Assembly: GCF_900090315.1 (NCBI RefSeq)
Contig: NZ_FMHZ01000002.1
Span: forward strand, 966,001 to 1,030,000
DNA from: Micromonospora citrea
GTDB taxonomy: Bacteria > Actinomycetota > Actinomycetes > Mycobacteriales > Micromonosporaceae
Direction of reading: 5' to 3'
Length of the DNA: 64,000 nucleotides
Part shown: positions 15,626 through 24,405 of the stretch, in pieces
How the letters are laid out: every line of letters begins with the position of its first letter
Position numbering within the stretch: position 1 is the stretch's first letter
Position numbers and translations under genes: made by a program
The notes under the pieces: generated by a model
Seen by the model: only the letters and a program-made list of their open reading frames with translations
Told to the model about the DNA's origin: nothing
The model's database searches: none

Positions 15626-17904
15626 CGCGCCTGCGCCACGGCGCGGCGGACCTCGCGATGGGCGCGCGGATGGCCTTCACCGGCGGCCGGGACGGGTGGC
15701 TGCGGGCCGTGCTCACCGCGGTCGGCGTCGGCGTCGGGGTGGCGATGCTCCTGCTCGCCGCCGCCGTGCCCGGCGCGCTGGACGCCCGCGAGGCGCGCGG
15801 CGACGCCCGCGACGACCTGCGGATGGGCGAGCCGATCCCCGCCGCCGCGAACACCCTGCTGGTCCGCTACGCCGACACGGAGTTCCGGGGGCAGCCGGTG
15901 CGCGGCCGGGTGCTGCGACCCGAGGGCCCGGCGGCGCCCGCACCGCCGGGCGTGGCGGCGCTGCCCCGCGCGGGCGAGGTGGTCGTCTCCCCCGCGCTGC
16001 GGGACCTGCTCGACTCCGCCGACGGCGCGCTGCTCACGCCCCGGTTGGGCGGAGCCCGCGTCACCGGGATCATCGGCGACGAGGGCCTGGCGGGCCCCCG
16101 CGAGCTGGCCTTCTACCTGGGCAGCGACCGGTTGAGCGTGGCGGACGGCGCGACCCGGCTCGACGCGTTCGGCGGCGGGCTGCCCGGTGAGCCGTTCGGG
16201 CCCGTGCTGATGGTGCTGGTGGTCGTCATCTTCGTGGTCCTGCTGTTGCCCATCGCGGTGTTCCTCGGCGCGGCGGTGCGCTTCGGCGGCGAGCGGCGCG
16301 ACCGGCGGCTGGCCGCGCTGCGGCTGGTCGGCGCCGACGCCGCGATGGTCCGCCGGATCGCCGCCGGGGAGGCCGCCGCCGGCGCGTTGCTCGGCGTCGC
16401 GGCCGGCGGCGTGTTCTTCGCGCTCGGCCGGCAGGTGGTGCCGCTGGTCACCCTGATGGACCTCAGCGTGTACGCGGGCGACGTTCGCCCGCCGCTGCCG
16501 CTGGTCGCCGCCGTGGTGGTGGCGGTGCTGGCGCTCGCCGTCGTGGTGACGCTGGTGTCGATGCGTGCCGTGCTGATCGAGCCGCTCGGGGTGACCCGGC
16601 GGGCGACGCCGGTGCGCCGGCGGTTGGCGTGGCGGCTGCTGTTGCCGGCCGCCGGGCTCGGCCTGCTGCTGGCCGGCGCCGCCGACGTCGCGCCGCTGGG
16701 CGCCGAGCGGCAGACCGCGGCCGGCGCGGTGCTGCTGCTGGTCGGCGTGGTCACCCTGCTGCCGTGGCTGACCGACCTGCTGGTACGCCGGCTGCGCGGT
16801 GGCCCGGTGTCGTGGCAGCTCGCGGTGCGCCGCATCCAGCTCGACAGCGCCGCCTCGGCGCGCCTGGTCAACGGCATCGCGGTCGCGGTGGCGGGCACCA
16901 TCGGGCTGCAGATGCTCTTCGCCGGCGTCGCCGACCGGTTCACCTTCGACACCGGGCAGGACACCTCCCGGGGGCAGGTGCAGGTGCAGTTCCCGGCCGG
17001 CGCGGGCGCCGCCGCCGCGCTGGACCGGCTGGCCGCCGCGCCCGGCGTCACCCGCAGCAACACCACCCTGGTGACCGTGGTCGGGGTCACCGGCAGCGAC
17101 AGCCACGCCGACCTGCGGATCGGTGACTGCGCCGAGCTGGCCGACTTCGCGCTGATCGACCGGTGCGCCGACGGCGACGTCTTCCTGGTGCGGGACGACA
17201 CGGCCCCGCAGACGGGCATCGGTCCGGGCGCGACCGTCACGGTGCCGGACGTCGCCGGGTCGGTCTGGACGGTCCCCCGGGACGCACGGGAGGCGCCGAT
17301 CCGCGCCGACCCCGCCGGCCACCGGCAGACCACCGTGCTCGCCACGCCCGGCGCGGCCGACGCCGCCCGGCTGGGCCCGCTGCGCGGTGACGCGTACCTG
17401 CGGCTCGCGCCGGACCGGCCGGACGCCGTGGAGCACGTCCGCAACGTCGCCGCCGCGGCCGACCCGTTCTCCTCGGTCCTCACCCTGACCGAGACCAGGC
17501 AGGCCGACAGGTTCGTCAACATCACGCGCGGCCTCTACATCGGCGCGGTGGTCACCCTGCTGCTGATCGGGGCCAGCATGCTGATCGGCGTGCTGGAGCA
17601 GCTCCGGGAACGCCGTCGGCTGCTGGCGATGCTGGTCGCGGTGGGCACCCGGCGCGGCACGCTGAGCTGGTCGGTGCTGTGGCAGACCGCCGTGCCGGTG
17701 GTGATCGGGCTCGTCCTGGCGGTCGCCTTCGGGCTGGGGCTGGGCGCGGTGCTGCTGCGCATGGTGCAGGTCCCGGTCACGGTCGCCTGGCCGGCGCTCG
17801 GCATCTCCACCGCCCTCGGCGCGGCGGTGATGCTGCTGGTCACCGGGCTCAGCCTGCCGACGCTGTGGCGACTGACCCGGCCGGACGGCATCCGCACCGA
17901 GTGA
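15622..17904 (+). CDS. FtsX/MacB-type ABC permease with two FtsX domains
   Basis: 760 residues: one membrane helix near residues 25-50, a large extracytoplasmic segment, three helices around 195-310, then helices near 335-385, a second external domain (about 430-620) and three helices at the C-terminus (GLYIGAVVTLLLIGASMLIGVLEQL and following). LAALRLVGADAAMVRRIAAGE is the FtsX coupling helix, repeated as LAMLVAVGTRRGTLSWSVLWQ. Such permeases export lipids, peptides or drugs. Control by the linked PadR regulator suggests response to a small toxic ligand. Confidence 0.9.
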   Translation: MTRLRHGAADLAMGARMAFTGGRDGWLRAVLTAVGVGVGVAMLLLAAAVPGALDAREARGDARDDLRMGEPIPAAANTLLVRYADTEFRGQPVRGRVLRPEGPAAPAPPGVAALPRAGEVVVSPALRDLLDSADGALLTPRLGGARVTGIIGDEGLAGPRELAFYLGSDRLSVADGATRLDAFGGGLPGEPFGPVLMVLVVVIFVVLLLPIAVFLGAAVRFGGERRDRRLAALRLVGADAAMVRRIAAGEAAAGALLGVAAGGVFFALGRQVVPLVTLMDLSVYAGDVRPPLPLVAAVVVAVLALAVVVTLVSMRAVLIEPLGVTRRATPVRRRLAWRLLLPAAGLGLLLAGAADVAPLGAERQTAAGAVLLLVGVVTLLPWLTDLLVRRLRGGPVSWQLAVRRIQLDSAASARLVNGIAVAVAGTIGLQMLFAGVADRFTFDTGQDTSRGQVQVQFPAGAGAAAALDRLAAAPGVTRSNTTLVTVVGVTGSDSHADLRIGDCAELADFALIDRCADGDVFLVRDDTAPQTGIGPGATVTVPDVAGSVWTVPRDAREAPIRADPAGHRQTTVLATPGAADAARLGPLRGDAYLRLAPDRPDAVEHVRNVAAAADPFSSVLTLTETRQADRFVNITRGLYIGAVVTLLLIGASMLIGVLEQLRERRRLLAMLVAVGTRRGTLSWSVLWQTAVPVVIGLVLAVAFGLGLGAVLLRMVQVPVTVAWPALGISTALGAAVMLLVTGLSLPTLWRLTRPDGIRTE

Positions 17905-17916
17905 TCCCTGGCGTGC

Positions 17917-17955
17917 CCGGGTCACGGCATTCGCACGAGGCATGCCGTGACCCGG
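17917..17955. terminator. Strong hairpin between convergent operons
   Basis: 14-bp perfect stem, arms CCGGGTCACGGCAT and ATGCCGTGACCCGG, 11-nt loop, 12 bp after the permease stop. It can serve both strands. Nearby to 18090 are short direct repeats of the permease 3' end (GGCATCCGCACCG at 17888 and 17965). Confidence 0.75.
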
Positions 17956-18093
17956 CCGGGCGGCATCCGCACCGGGTGGACCGTGGCCCGCTCCGGCCGG
18001 CAACCGGGTCAGGTCAGCCGTGGCCCGGCCGGAACGCGTCCGCACCGGCCGGGCCACGGCGCCCTGACGGGCCGGCGGTCGTGCGGGGCCGGT

Positions 18094-19347
18094 TCAGGTC
18101 GGCGGGGGCGGCGGCTCGACGCGGGCGAGCAGCTCGGCCAGGTGCACGGCTCGGACGGCCGACCGACGCCGGCGCAGCCCGGTGCGCAACTGCCGTAGGC
18201 ACCCCGGGTTGACGGCCACCACCAGGTCCACCCCGGCGGCCTCGATCTCGTCGAGCTTCGCGTCCAGGATCCGCCGCGACTCCCTGGGCCGCAGCAGCGA
18301 GTACGTGCCGGCGGCCCCGCAGCAGGCGGCCGCCGAGGGCAGCTCGACGTAGTCGGCGACCTGGCGCAGCAGCGCCCGCGGCTCGGCGAAGACACCGAGG
18401 CCGTTGCGCAGGTGGCAGGAGTCCTGGAGGGCCACCCGGGCGCGTCGACCGGCCACCCGCAGCTCGACGCCGGCGGGCCGGGCGGCGAGCCAGGTGGACA
18501 GTTCCCGCACCCGGTCCCGGCCCAGCACCGAGGCGAGGTGCGCCGCGCAGCCGCCGGAGGTGGTGACGATCGTGCCCGGCAGCTCCGCGCCGAGGCGCCG
18601 GGCCATCCGCTCGCCACCGGCCAGGTCGCCGTTGTGCGCGTGCAGCGCGCCGCAGCAGCCCTGCGCGGTCGGTGCCGCCAGCGCCGGGTCGAGGGCCCGC
18701 GCGGCCCGGCTGACCGCCGGGAAGAGAACCCGCTCGAAGCAGCCGAGCATCAACTGCGCCTCCGGCCCGGACACGTTGGCGCCGACCGGACCACCGGTCG
18801 CCGCCGGTGCCGCCACAGTGGGAGCGGGACCGCCGGCGGTCCGCGCGACGGGCGGGGTGGCCGGGGGAACCGGCGGTGCGGGTGACGATGGAGCTGACGC
18901 CGGTGACGACGCGGGCCACGCGGCCGATGCGGGTGACGACGCGGCCGGCGGGGTGGCGGCCGGGCCGTGGGCGGCGCGGCGGAGCAGGCCGAGCAGGCGC
19001 AGCAGCCGGCGCTGCTCGGCGAACAGCATCAGCGCACGCGCGAGCAGCGGCCGTCGCCGGCCGCGCCACTGGTGCACCCGCCACTGCTCCAGCAGGCTGC
19101 CGTACTCGACGCCGGCCGGACAGACCGGCTCGCAGGCGCGGCAGCCCAGGCAGAACGAGGACTGCTCGGCCAGCGTGTCGTCGTCCGGAGGCAGGGTGCC
19201 GTCCTGCAACGCCCGCATCAGCGTGATCCGGCCGCGCGGCGAGGACGCCTCGTCGCCGGTCATCGCGTACGTGGGGCAGGCCGGCAGGCAGAAGCCGCAG
19301 GAGATGCAGCGGGACAACTGCTCCGGCTCGAACACGTCGCCCGTCAT
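18094..19347 (-). CDS. glcF: Glycolate/D-lactate oxidase iron-sulfur subunit GlcF
   Basis: 417 residues. Two 4Fe-4S clusters near the N-terminus (CISCGFCLPACP and CLGCRACEPVCP) and two CCG (cysteine-rich, heterodisulfide reductase-type) motifs, QGCCGALHAHNGD and CCGAAGTYSLL. Electrons from the flavin subunit pass to the quinone pool. Between the ferredoxin half and the CCG half lies an unusual roughly 70-residue Ala/Pro/Ser/Thr insert (about 125-195) that looks like a flexible linker. Its ATG overlaps the glcD stop. Confidence 0.92.
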   Translation of the reverse strand: MTGDVFEPEQLSRCISCGFCLPACPTYAMTGDEASSPRGRITLMRALQDGTLPPDDDTLAEQSSFCLGCRACEPVCPAGVEYGSLLEQWRVHQWRGRRRPLLARALMLFAEQRRLLRLLGLLRRAAHGPAATPPAASSPASAAWPASSPASAPSSPAPPVPPATPPVARTAGGPAPTVAAPAATGGPVGANVSGPEAQLMLGCFERVLFPAVSRAARALDPALAAPTAQGCCGALHAHNGDLAGGERMARRLGAELPGTIVTTSGGCAAHLASVLGRDRVRELSTWLAARPAGVELRVAGRRARVALQDSCHLRNGLGVFAEPRALLRQVADYVELPSAAACCGAAGTYSLLRPRESRRILDAKLDEIEAAGVDLVVAVNPGCLRQLRTGLRRRRSAVRAVHLAELLARVEPPPPPT

Positions 19348-20729
19348 GAACCCAGCTTTCCGGGGTTGAGGATGCCCGCCGGGTCGAAGGCGGTCTTGAT
19401 CCGCCGCAGCAGGGCGAGCTGGTCGTCGCCGAGCCGGGCGGCCAGGAACGGCAGCTTGGCCGCGCCGACCCCGTGCTCGCCGGTGATGGTGCCGCCGAGG
19501 TCGAGGGCGGCGGCGAAGACGTCGGCGAAGGCCGCCTCGGCGCGGCGTACGGCGTCGTGGTCGTCGGCGGAGTCGAGGACGCAGGTGGGGTGCAGGTTGC
19601 CGTCCCCGGCGTGGCCGAAGGTGGCGATGGCGACGCCGTGCCGGTCGGCGATCGCGTCGATCCGGTCGACCATCTCGGCGATCCTCGGCCGGGGCACGGT
19701 CGCGTCCTCCAGGATGGTCACCCCGCCCCGGCGGGACAGGGCCGGCAACGCGCAGCGGCGCGCGGCCAGCAGCGCCTCGGCCTGGGCGACCTCGCGGGCG
19801 GTGGTGACCTCCACCGCGCCGGCCTCGACGCAGGCCGCGCCGATGCGGTCCAGGTGGGTGGCGACCAGGTCCGGCGGGCCGTCGTCGCCGAAGAGCAGCA
19901 GCGCCCCGGCGTCGGCGCGCAGCCCCAGGTGGGCGAAGTCCTCGACCGCCGTGATGCAGGCCCGGTCGAGGAACTCCAGGGTCGCCGGGACCACGCCGGC
20001 CCGGATCACGCGGGCGACGGCCTGCCCCGCCTCGGCGAGCGTCGGGAAGTACGCCACCCCGGTGTTGGTCGCCGCCGGGGCGGGCAGCAGTGCCACGGTC
20101 GCCTCGGTGATCACCGCGAGGGTGCCCTCGGAGCCGGTGAGCAGCCGGGTCAGGTCGTAGCCGGCGACGTCCTTCCACAGCCGGCCGCCGGTGCGGATCA
20201 CCTCGCCGGTGGGCAGCACCGCCTCCAGACCGAGCACGTAGTTGCGGGTCACGCCGTACTTCAGGCCGCGCAGTCCGCCGGCGCAGGTGGCGATGGTGCC
20301 GCCGACGGTGGCGACGGTGCGGCTGCCCGGGTCGGGCGCCCAGAGCAGGCCCCGCGCCGCGGCGGCGTCGGCCAGCGCGGCGCTGGTCACGCCGGGCTGC
20401 ACCCGGGCGAGCAGTTCGTCGGCGCTGACCTCCAGGACGGCGTCGAGCCGGGTCAGCACCAGGACGATCCCGCCGCGCAGCGGCACCGTCGCCGCGCACA
20501 GGTTGGAGCCGGCGCCGCGCGGCACCACCGGGACCCGGTGCCGGGTGGCCAGGGCCAGCACGGCGGCGACCTCGGCCGTGTCGGCCGGGAACACCACCGC
20601 GTCGGGCCGGTGGGAGAAGAGCGGTGTGGCGTCCCGGGCGTACGCCACCAGGTCGCCGGCCGCGTCGTGCACGTGCGACGGGCCGACGATGCCGCGCAGC
20701 TCGGCGAGGACGGTCGCGGACAGCGCCAT
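19344..20729 (-). CDS. glcD: FAD-binding glycolate/D-lactate dehydrogenase subunit GlcD
   Basis: 461 residues, VAO-type flavoprotein. FAD-binding PP-loop VPRGAGSNLCAAT, GGTIATCAGGLRGLKYGVT, and the C-terminal FAD_oxidase_C signatures FGHAGDGNLHP and GEHGVG. It oxidises a 2-hydroxy acid, glycolate to glyoxylate or D-lactate to pyruvate; sequence alone cannot choose. With GlcF it forms a two-subunit enzyme; no glcE is present. A plausible promoter lies 82-110 bp upstream. Confidence 0.92.
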   Translation of the reverse strand: MALSATVLAELRGIVGPSHVHDAAGDLVAYARDATPLFSHRPDAVVFPADTAEVAAVLALATRHRVPVVPRGAGSNLCAATVPLRGGIVLVLTRLDAVLEVSADELLARVQPGVTSAALADAAAARGLLWAPDPGSRTVATVGGTIATCAGGLRGLKYGVTRNYVLGLEAVLPTGEVIRTGGRLWKDVAGYDLTRLLTGSEGTLAVITEATVALLPAPAATNTGVAYFPTLAEAGQAVARVIRAGVVPATLEFLDRACITAVEDFAHLGLRADAGALLLFGDDGPPDLVATHLDRIGAACVEAGAVEVTTAREVAQAEALLAARRCALPALSRRGGVTILEDATVPRPRIAEMVDRIDAIADRHGVAIATFGHAGDGNLHPTCVLDSADDHDAVRRAEAAFADVFAAALDLGGTITGEHGVGAAKLPFLAARLGDDQLALLRRIKTAFDPAGILNPGKLGS

Positions 20730-20810
20730 GCCAGCCCTTCCCGGCGCGCCGGTCGCGCCCGTAGATTTCTTCCGGCTGCCGACCGATGCCCGGCGACAGT
20801 TTTCAACCGG

Positions 20811-20839
20811 ATCATAGAGAGCCGGGCCGGCCAGGTGAA
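20811..20839 (-). promoter_or_regulatory. Candidate promoter of glcDF
   Basis: On the minus strand TTCACC, 17 nt, TATGAT, followed by an 80-nt leader to the glcD ATG. The -10 is strong for this GC-rich genome. No operator was recognised. Confidence 0.4.
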
Positions 20840-20915
20840 GACGCCGCCGTGGCCGGCGGTTCCGACGGCCCCGCGCCGACCGGGCCCGGCGAGCCGGTGG
20901 GGACCCCGACCGCCG

Positions 20916-21782
20916 TCAGGCGACGTGGCGCAGGTAGCCGGCGAGCGAGGCGTCCAGCACCTCACGGCCGGGGCGCGCCCACACCTCGGCGGAGAAGACC
21001 TCCACCTCGACCGGCCCGGTGTAGCCGGCCGCGTCGACGGCCTCCCGCAGGCGGCGCAGCTCGATGCAGCCGTCGCCGGGCAGCGCCCGACCGAGCAGCA
21101 CCCCCTCGGGCAGCGGGGTGACCCAGTCGCAGACCTGGAAGGCGGCGATCCGCGCCCCGGCACGGGCGATCTGCGCGTACACGGTGTCGTCCCACCACAC
21201 GTGGTACGCGTCGACCACCACGCCGACGACGCCCGGGTCGAACCGTTCGGCGATGTCGAGCGCCTGGCCGAGGGTGGACACCACGCAGCGGTCGGCGCAG
21301 AACATCGGGTGCAGCGGCTCGATCGCCAGGGTCACCCCGGCCGCCGCGGCGTGCGGGGCCAGCTCGGCGATCGCGTCGGCGACCCGGCGGCGGGCGTCGT
21401 CGACGTCGCGGCTGCCCGGCGGCAGCCCGCCGGAGACCAGCACCAGCACCGGCGCGCCGAGGGCGGCGGCCTCCTCGACGGCGCGCAGGTTGTCGTCCCG
21501 CCAGTCGTCGGCGGTGAAGAACCCGCCCCGGCACAGCGAGGTGACCGCGAGGCCGGCGTCGCGGACCAGCCCGGCGGCGCGGGCCAGCCCGTGCGCGGCC
21601 ACCGGCTCGCGCCACAGCCCGATCCCGGGCACCCCCGCCTCGACGCAGCCGGCGACCACCTCGGGCAGCGGCCAGTGCTGCGCGGTGGCCTGGTTGAACG
21701 AGAACCGCCGCAGGGCGTCCGCTCGCCGTGGACCGACCGCCCCCGCCGGATCAGCCGCACCCGCCGGGCCGACCGCGGTCAC
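20916..21782 (-). CDS. Sugar phosphate isomerase/epimerase (xylose isomerase-like TIM barrel)
   Basis: 288 residues, AP_endonuclase_2/IolE-IolI-type barrel. Metal-ligand candidates: Glu in LAIEPLHPM, Asp and His in VVDAYHVWWDD, and Glu in GPVEVEVFS. SFNQATAQHWPLPEVVAGCVEAGVPGIGLWRE is typical of the family's first strands. It isomerises or epimerises a ketose or inositol-like intermediate; substrate unknown. The GTG start overlaps the stop of the DUF993 gene, so it is the last gene of a three-gene operon. Confidence 0.85.
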   Translation of the reverse strand: MTAVGPAGAADPAGAVGPRRADALRRFSFNQATAQHWPLPEVVAGCVEAGVPGIGLWREPVAAHGLARAAGLVRDAGLAVTSLCRGGFFTADDWRDDNLRAVEEAAALGAPVLVLVSGGLPPGSRDVDDARRRVADAIAELAPHAAAAGVTLAIEPLHPMFCADRCVVSTLGQALDIAERFDPGVVGVVVDAYHVWWDDTVYAQIARAGARIAAFQVCDWVTPLPEGVLLGRALPGDGCIELRRLREAVDAAGYTGPVEVEVFSAEVWARPGREVLDASLAGYLRHVA

Positions 21783-22948
21783 CGGGTCACCCCCGCGACG
21801 GTGAAGAAGGCACGGGCGCGGGCGGCGGCCAGGTCGGCGTCGGGCAGCAGCCCGGCCGCGTCGGCGAGGGTGAGCAGGGTCGCCAGGTGCGCGGGCGAGC
21901 GGCCGGACTGCGCCCCGCCGACCATCGTGAAGTGCTCCTGGTGGCCGGCGAGCCAGGCCAGGAAGACGATCCCGGTCTTGTAGTGCCAGGTGGGCGCCGC
22001 GAAGAGGTGCCGGGCCAGCGGCACGGTCGGCGCGAACATCTCGTCGTACGCCGCCAGGTCGCCCCGGTCCAGCGCGGCCAGCGCGGCGGCGGCGGCCGGG
22101 GCGATCGCGGCGAACACCCCGAGCAGCGCGTCGGAGTGGCCGGCGGCGTCGCCCCGGATCAACTCGGGATAGTGGAAGTCGTCGCCGGTGTAGAGGCGTA
22201 CCCCCGCCGGCAGCCGGCGGCGCAGCGCCACCTCGCGGCCGGCGTCGAGCAGCGACACCTTGATCCCGTCCACCCGGCCGGCGTGGGCCTCGACCAGCTC
22301 GACGACGGTGTCGGCGGCCCGGTCCAGGTCAGCCGAGCCCCAGTAGCCGGTCAGCGCCGGGTCGAACATCGGGCCGAGCCAGTGCAGCACCACCGGCTGG
22401 TCGGCGGCGGCCAGCAGCTCCGCGTACACCCGCAGGTAGTCCTCGGGGCCGCTGGCGGCGGCGGCCAGGTGACGGCTGCACATCAGCACCGGGCGGGCGC
22501 CGGCGGCCTGCACGTCGTCGAGCTGCTCGCGGTAGGCGCGGGTGACCTCGGCGAGGGTGGCCGGGCCCGGCGGGAGCTGGTCGGTGTTGACCCCGGCGAC
22601 GATCCGGCCGCCGGCCGCGCGGGCCTCGGCGGCGCTGCGCCGGACCAGCTCCCGGGTCGCCGGGTAGTCCAGGCCCATGCCGCGCTGGGCGGTGTCCATC
22701 GCCTCGGCCACCCCGAAGCCGTACGACCACAGGTGGTGCCGGAACGCCAGGGTGCGGTCCCAGTCGAGGGCGGCCGGGGCGCCCGGGACGTTCTCGGCGG
22801 TCGGGTCGGCGACCACGTGCGCGGCGGCGTACGCGATCCGGCTGGCCGGCGGACCGGCGGGGCGCGGGAAGCCGGCGCCCCCGGTCAGCCGGTGCCGCCG
22901 CCCGCCCGGCAGCGACACCTCCGTCCCGACGGTGGCGGGCGCGCTCAC
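21779..22948 (-). CDS. DUF993 family protein (aldolase-like TIM barrel)
   Basis: 389 residues, recognised as DUF993, a family related to dihydrodipicolinate synthase-type lyases. Visible conserved blocks: LWSYGFGVAEAMDTAQRGMGLDY, VLMCSRHLAAAA, VLHWLGPMFDPALTGYWGS, VDGIKVSLLD (possible Schiff-base lysine) and YTGDDFHYPELI. It probably cleaves or hydrates a keto-sugar acid, but I know of no proven reaction. It overlaps both neighbours by stop-start codons. Confidence 0.85.
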   Translation of the reverse strand: MSAPATVGTEVSLPGGRRHRLTGGAGFPRPAGPPASRIAYAAAHVVADPTAENVPGAPAALDWDRTLAFRHHLWSYGFGVAEAMDTAQRGMGLDYPATRELVRRSAAEARAAGGRIVAGVNTDQLPPGPATLAEVTRAYREQLDDVQAAGARPVLMCSRHLAAAASGPEDYLRVYAELLAAADQPVVLHWLGPMFDPALTGYWGSADLDRAADTVVELVEAHAGRVDGIKVSLLDAGREVALRRRLPAGVRLYTGDDFHYPELIRGDAAGHSDALLGVFAAIAPAAAAALAALDRGDLAAYDEMFAPTVPLARHLFAAPTWHYKTGIVFLAWLAGHQEHFTMVGGAQSGRSPAHLATLLTLADAAGLLPDADLAAARARAFFTVAGVTR

Positions 22949-24096
22949 AGCTCCAGCTCCGGGACGTCGAGCCGGGCGCCCTCGCGGGCCGAGCGCAGGC
23001 CCAGCTCGGCCAGCTGCACGCCGCGCGCGCCGGCCAGGAAGTCCCACGGGAACGGCTCGTCGGCGACGACGTGCCGCAGGAACGCCTCCCACTGCACCTT
23101 GAAGCCGTTGTCGAACTCCTCGTTGTCCGGCACCTCGGTCCACTGCGCCCGGAAGTCCTCGGTGACCGGCAGGTCCGGGTTCCACACCGGCTTCGGGGTG
23201 ACCGCCCGGTGCTGCACGCGGCAGCCGCGCAGGCCGGCGACCGCGCTGCCCTCGGTGCCGTCGACCTGGAACTCGACGAGCTCGTCGCGGTGCACCCGGA
23301 CGCACCAGGAGGAGTTGAGCTGGGCCACCACGCCGCCGTCGAGCTCGAAGATGCCGTACGCGGCGTCGTCGGCGGTCGCCGGGTAGGCCCGCCCGGCCTC
23401 GTCCACCCGCTGCGGGACGTGGGTGGCGGTGACGCAGGAGACCGTCCGCACCCGGCCGAAGAGCTCCTCCAGCACGTAGTGCCAGTGCGGGAACATGTCC
23501 ACGACGATGCCGCCGCCGTCCTCGGCCCGGTAGTTCCAGGACGGGCGCTGGGCGGGCTGCCAGTCGCCCTCGAACACCCAGTAGCCGAACTCGCCGCGTA
23601 CCGACAGGATCCGGCCGAAGAAGCCGCCGTCGACGAGCCGCTTGAGCTTGCGCAGCCCGGGCAGGAAGAGCTTGTCCTGCACCACCCCGGTCCGGACCCC
23701 CGCCGCGCGGGCCGCGCGGGCCAGGTCGAGCGCGCCGACGGTGTCCTCGGCCAGCGGCTTCTCGGTGTAGATGTGCTTGCCGGCCTCGATGGCCCGGCGG
23801 ATCGCCTTCTCCCGCTGCTGGGTGACCTGCGCGTCGAAGTAGACCTCCACGTCGTCGCGGGCCAGCGCGGCGGTCAGGTCGGTGGTCCAGTCGGTCAGCC
23901 CGTGCCGCTCGGCGACCTCGCGCAGCCTGGCCTCACTGCGGCCGACCAGTACGGGTTCGGGCCAGACGGTCGTGCCGTCGGCCAGCGGCACGCCGCCCTG
24001 CTCGCGGATGGCGAGCAGGGAACGCACCAGGTGTTGGCGGTAGCCCATCCGGCCGGTGACGCCGTTGACGATGATGCCGATCGACCTGCGGGTCAT
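22945..24096 (-). CDS. Gfo/Idh/MocA family NAD(P)-dependent oxidoreductase
   Basis: 383 residues. Rossmann N-terminus IGIIVNGVTGRMGYRQHLVRS and the family signature HIYTEKPLAED with the catalytic Lys-Pro; C-terminal alpha/beta domain follows. Family members oxidise sugar or inositol hydroxyls. First gene of the operon: ATG 24096 has a strong GGAAGGAG site. The 309-bp divergent region to the LacI-type regulator carries three operator-like palindromes. Confidence 0.9.
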   Translation of the reverse strand: MTRRSIGIIVNGVTGRMGYRQHLVRSLLAIREQGGVPLADGTTVWPEPVLVGRSEARLREVAERHGLTDWTTDLTAALARDDVEVYFDAQVTQQREKAIRRAIEAGKHIYTEKPLAEDTVGALDLARAARAAGVRTGVVQDKLFLPGLRKLKRLVDGGFFGRILSVRGEFGYWVFEGDWQPAQRPSWNYRAEDGGGIVVDMFPHWHYVLEELFGRVRTVSCVTATHVPQRVDEAGRAYPATADDAAYGIFELDGGVVAQLNSSWCVRVHRDELVEFQVDGTEGSAVAGLRGCRVQHRAVTPKPVWNPDLPVTEDFRAQWTEVPDNEEFDNGFKVQWEAFLRHVVADEPFPWDFLAGARGVQLAELGLRSAREGARLDVPELEL

Positions 24097-24205
24097 GGTG
24101 ACTCCTTCCCTCCGCGGGGCGGCCTCCGGCCTGCGACGGCGGCGGACGGCGGCCCCTCCTCCACGCCCGCGCCGTCGTCGCGGGGACCGGCGGGTCGGGG
24201 CGTCA

Positions 24206-24220
24206 GGCAAACGCTTTCCC
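24206..24220. promoter_or_regulatory. LacI-family operator candidate 1
   Basis: GGCAAACGCTTTCCC, a CG-centred site with the AAACGCTTT core typical of LacI/GalR operators, 110 bp upstream of the Gfo/Idh start. Confidence 0.6.
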
Positions 24221-24248
24221 GGGCAGCGTAGGGAACCGTCGTCGGCCA

Positions 24249-24262
24249 GGCAAGGGCTTTCC
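24249..24262. promoter_or_regulatory. LacI-family operator candidate 2 (degenerate)
   Basis: GGCAAGGGCTTTCC, a weaker version of the site at 24206, 43 bp away (about four helical turns). Confidence 0.45.
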
Positions 24263-24319
24263 TCGCCGCGCTTCCGGCCGCCCGTCGCGAGCGGCCGGAA
24301 CGACGCGGGGCAGCGCGGC

Positions 24320-24335
24320 GGGAAAGGCCTTTCTC
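24320..24335. promoter_or_regulatory. LacI-family operator candidate 3
   Basis: GGGAAAGGCCTTTCTC contains the perfect 12-bp palindrome GAAAGGCCTTTC (24322-24333); 71 bp before the lacI-type GTG start, suited to autoregulation. Confidence 0.55.
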
Positions 24336-24405
24336 TGCGGTACGGTGTGTCGGTCGGCCGGCGATGCGGGGGCGCGGCCGTCGAGTGCGACCGAGGGGGG
24401 CGGCA

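Noticed and set aside
15133..18057. 974-residue minus frame
   Set aside because: Antisense to the ABC ATPase and permease; His/Gln/Arg-rich shadow.
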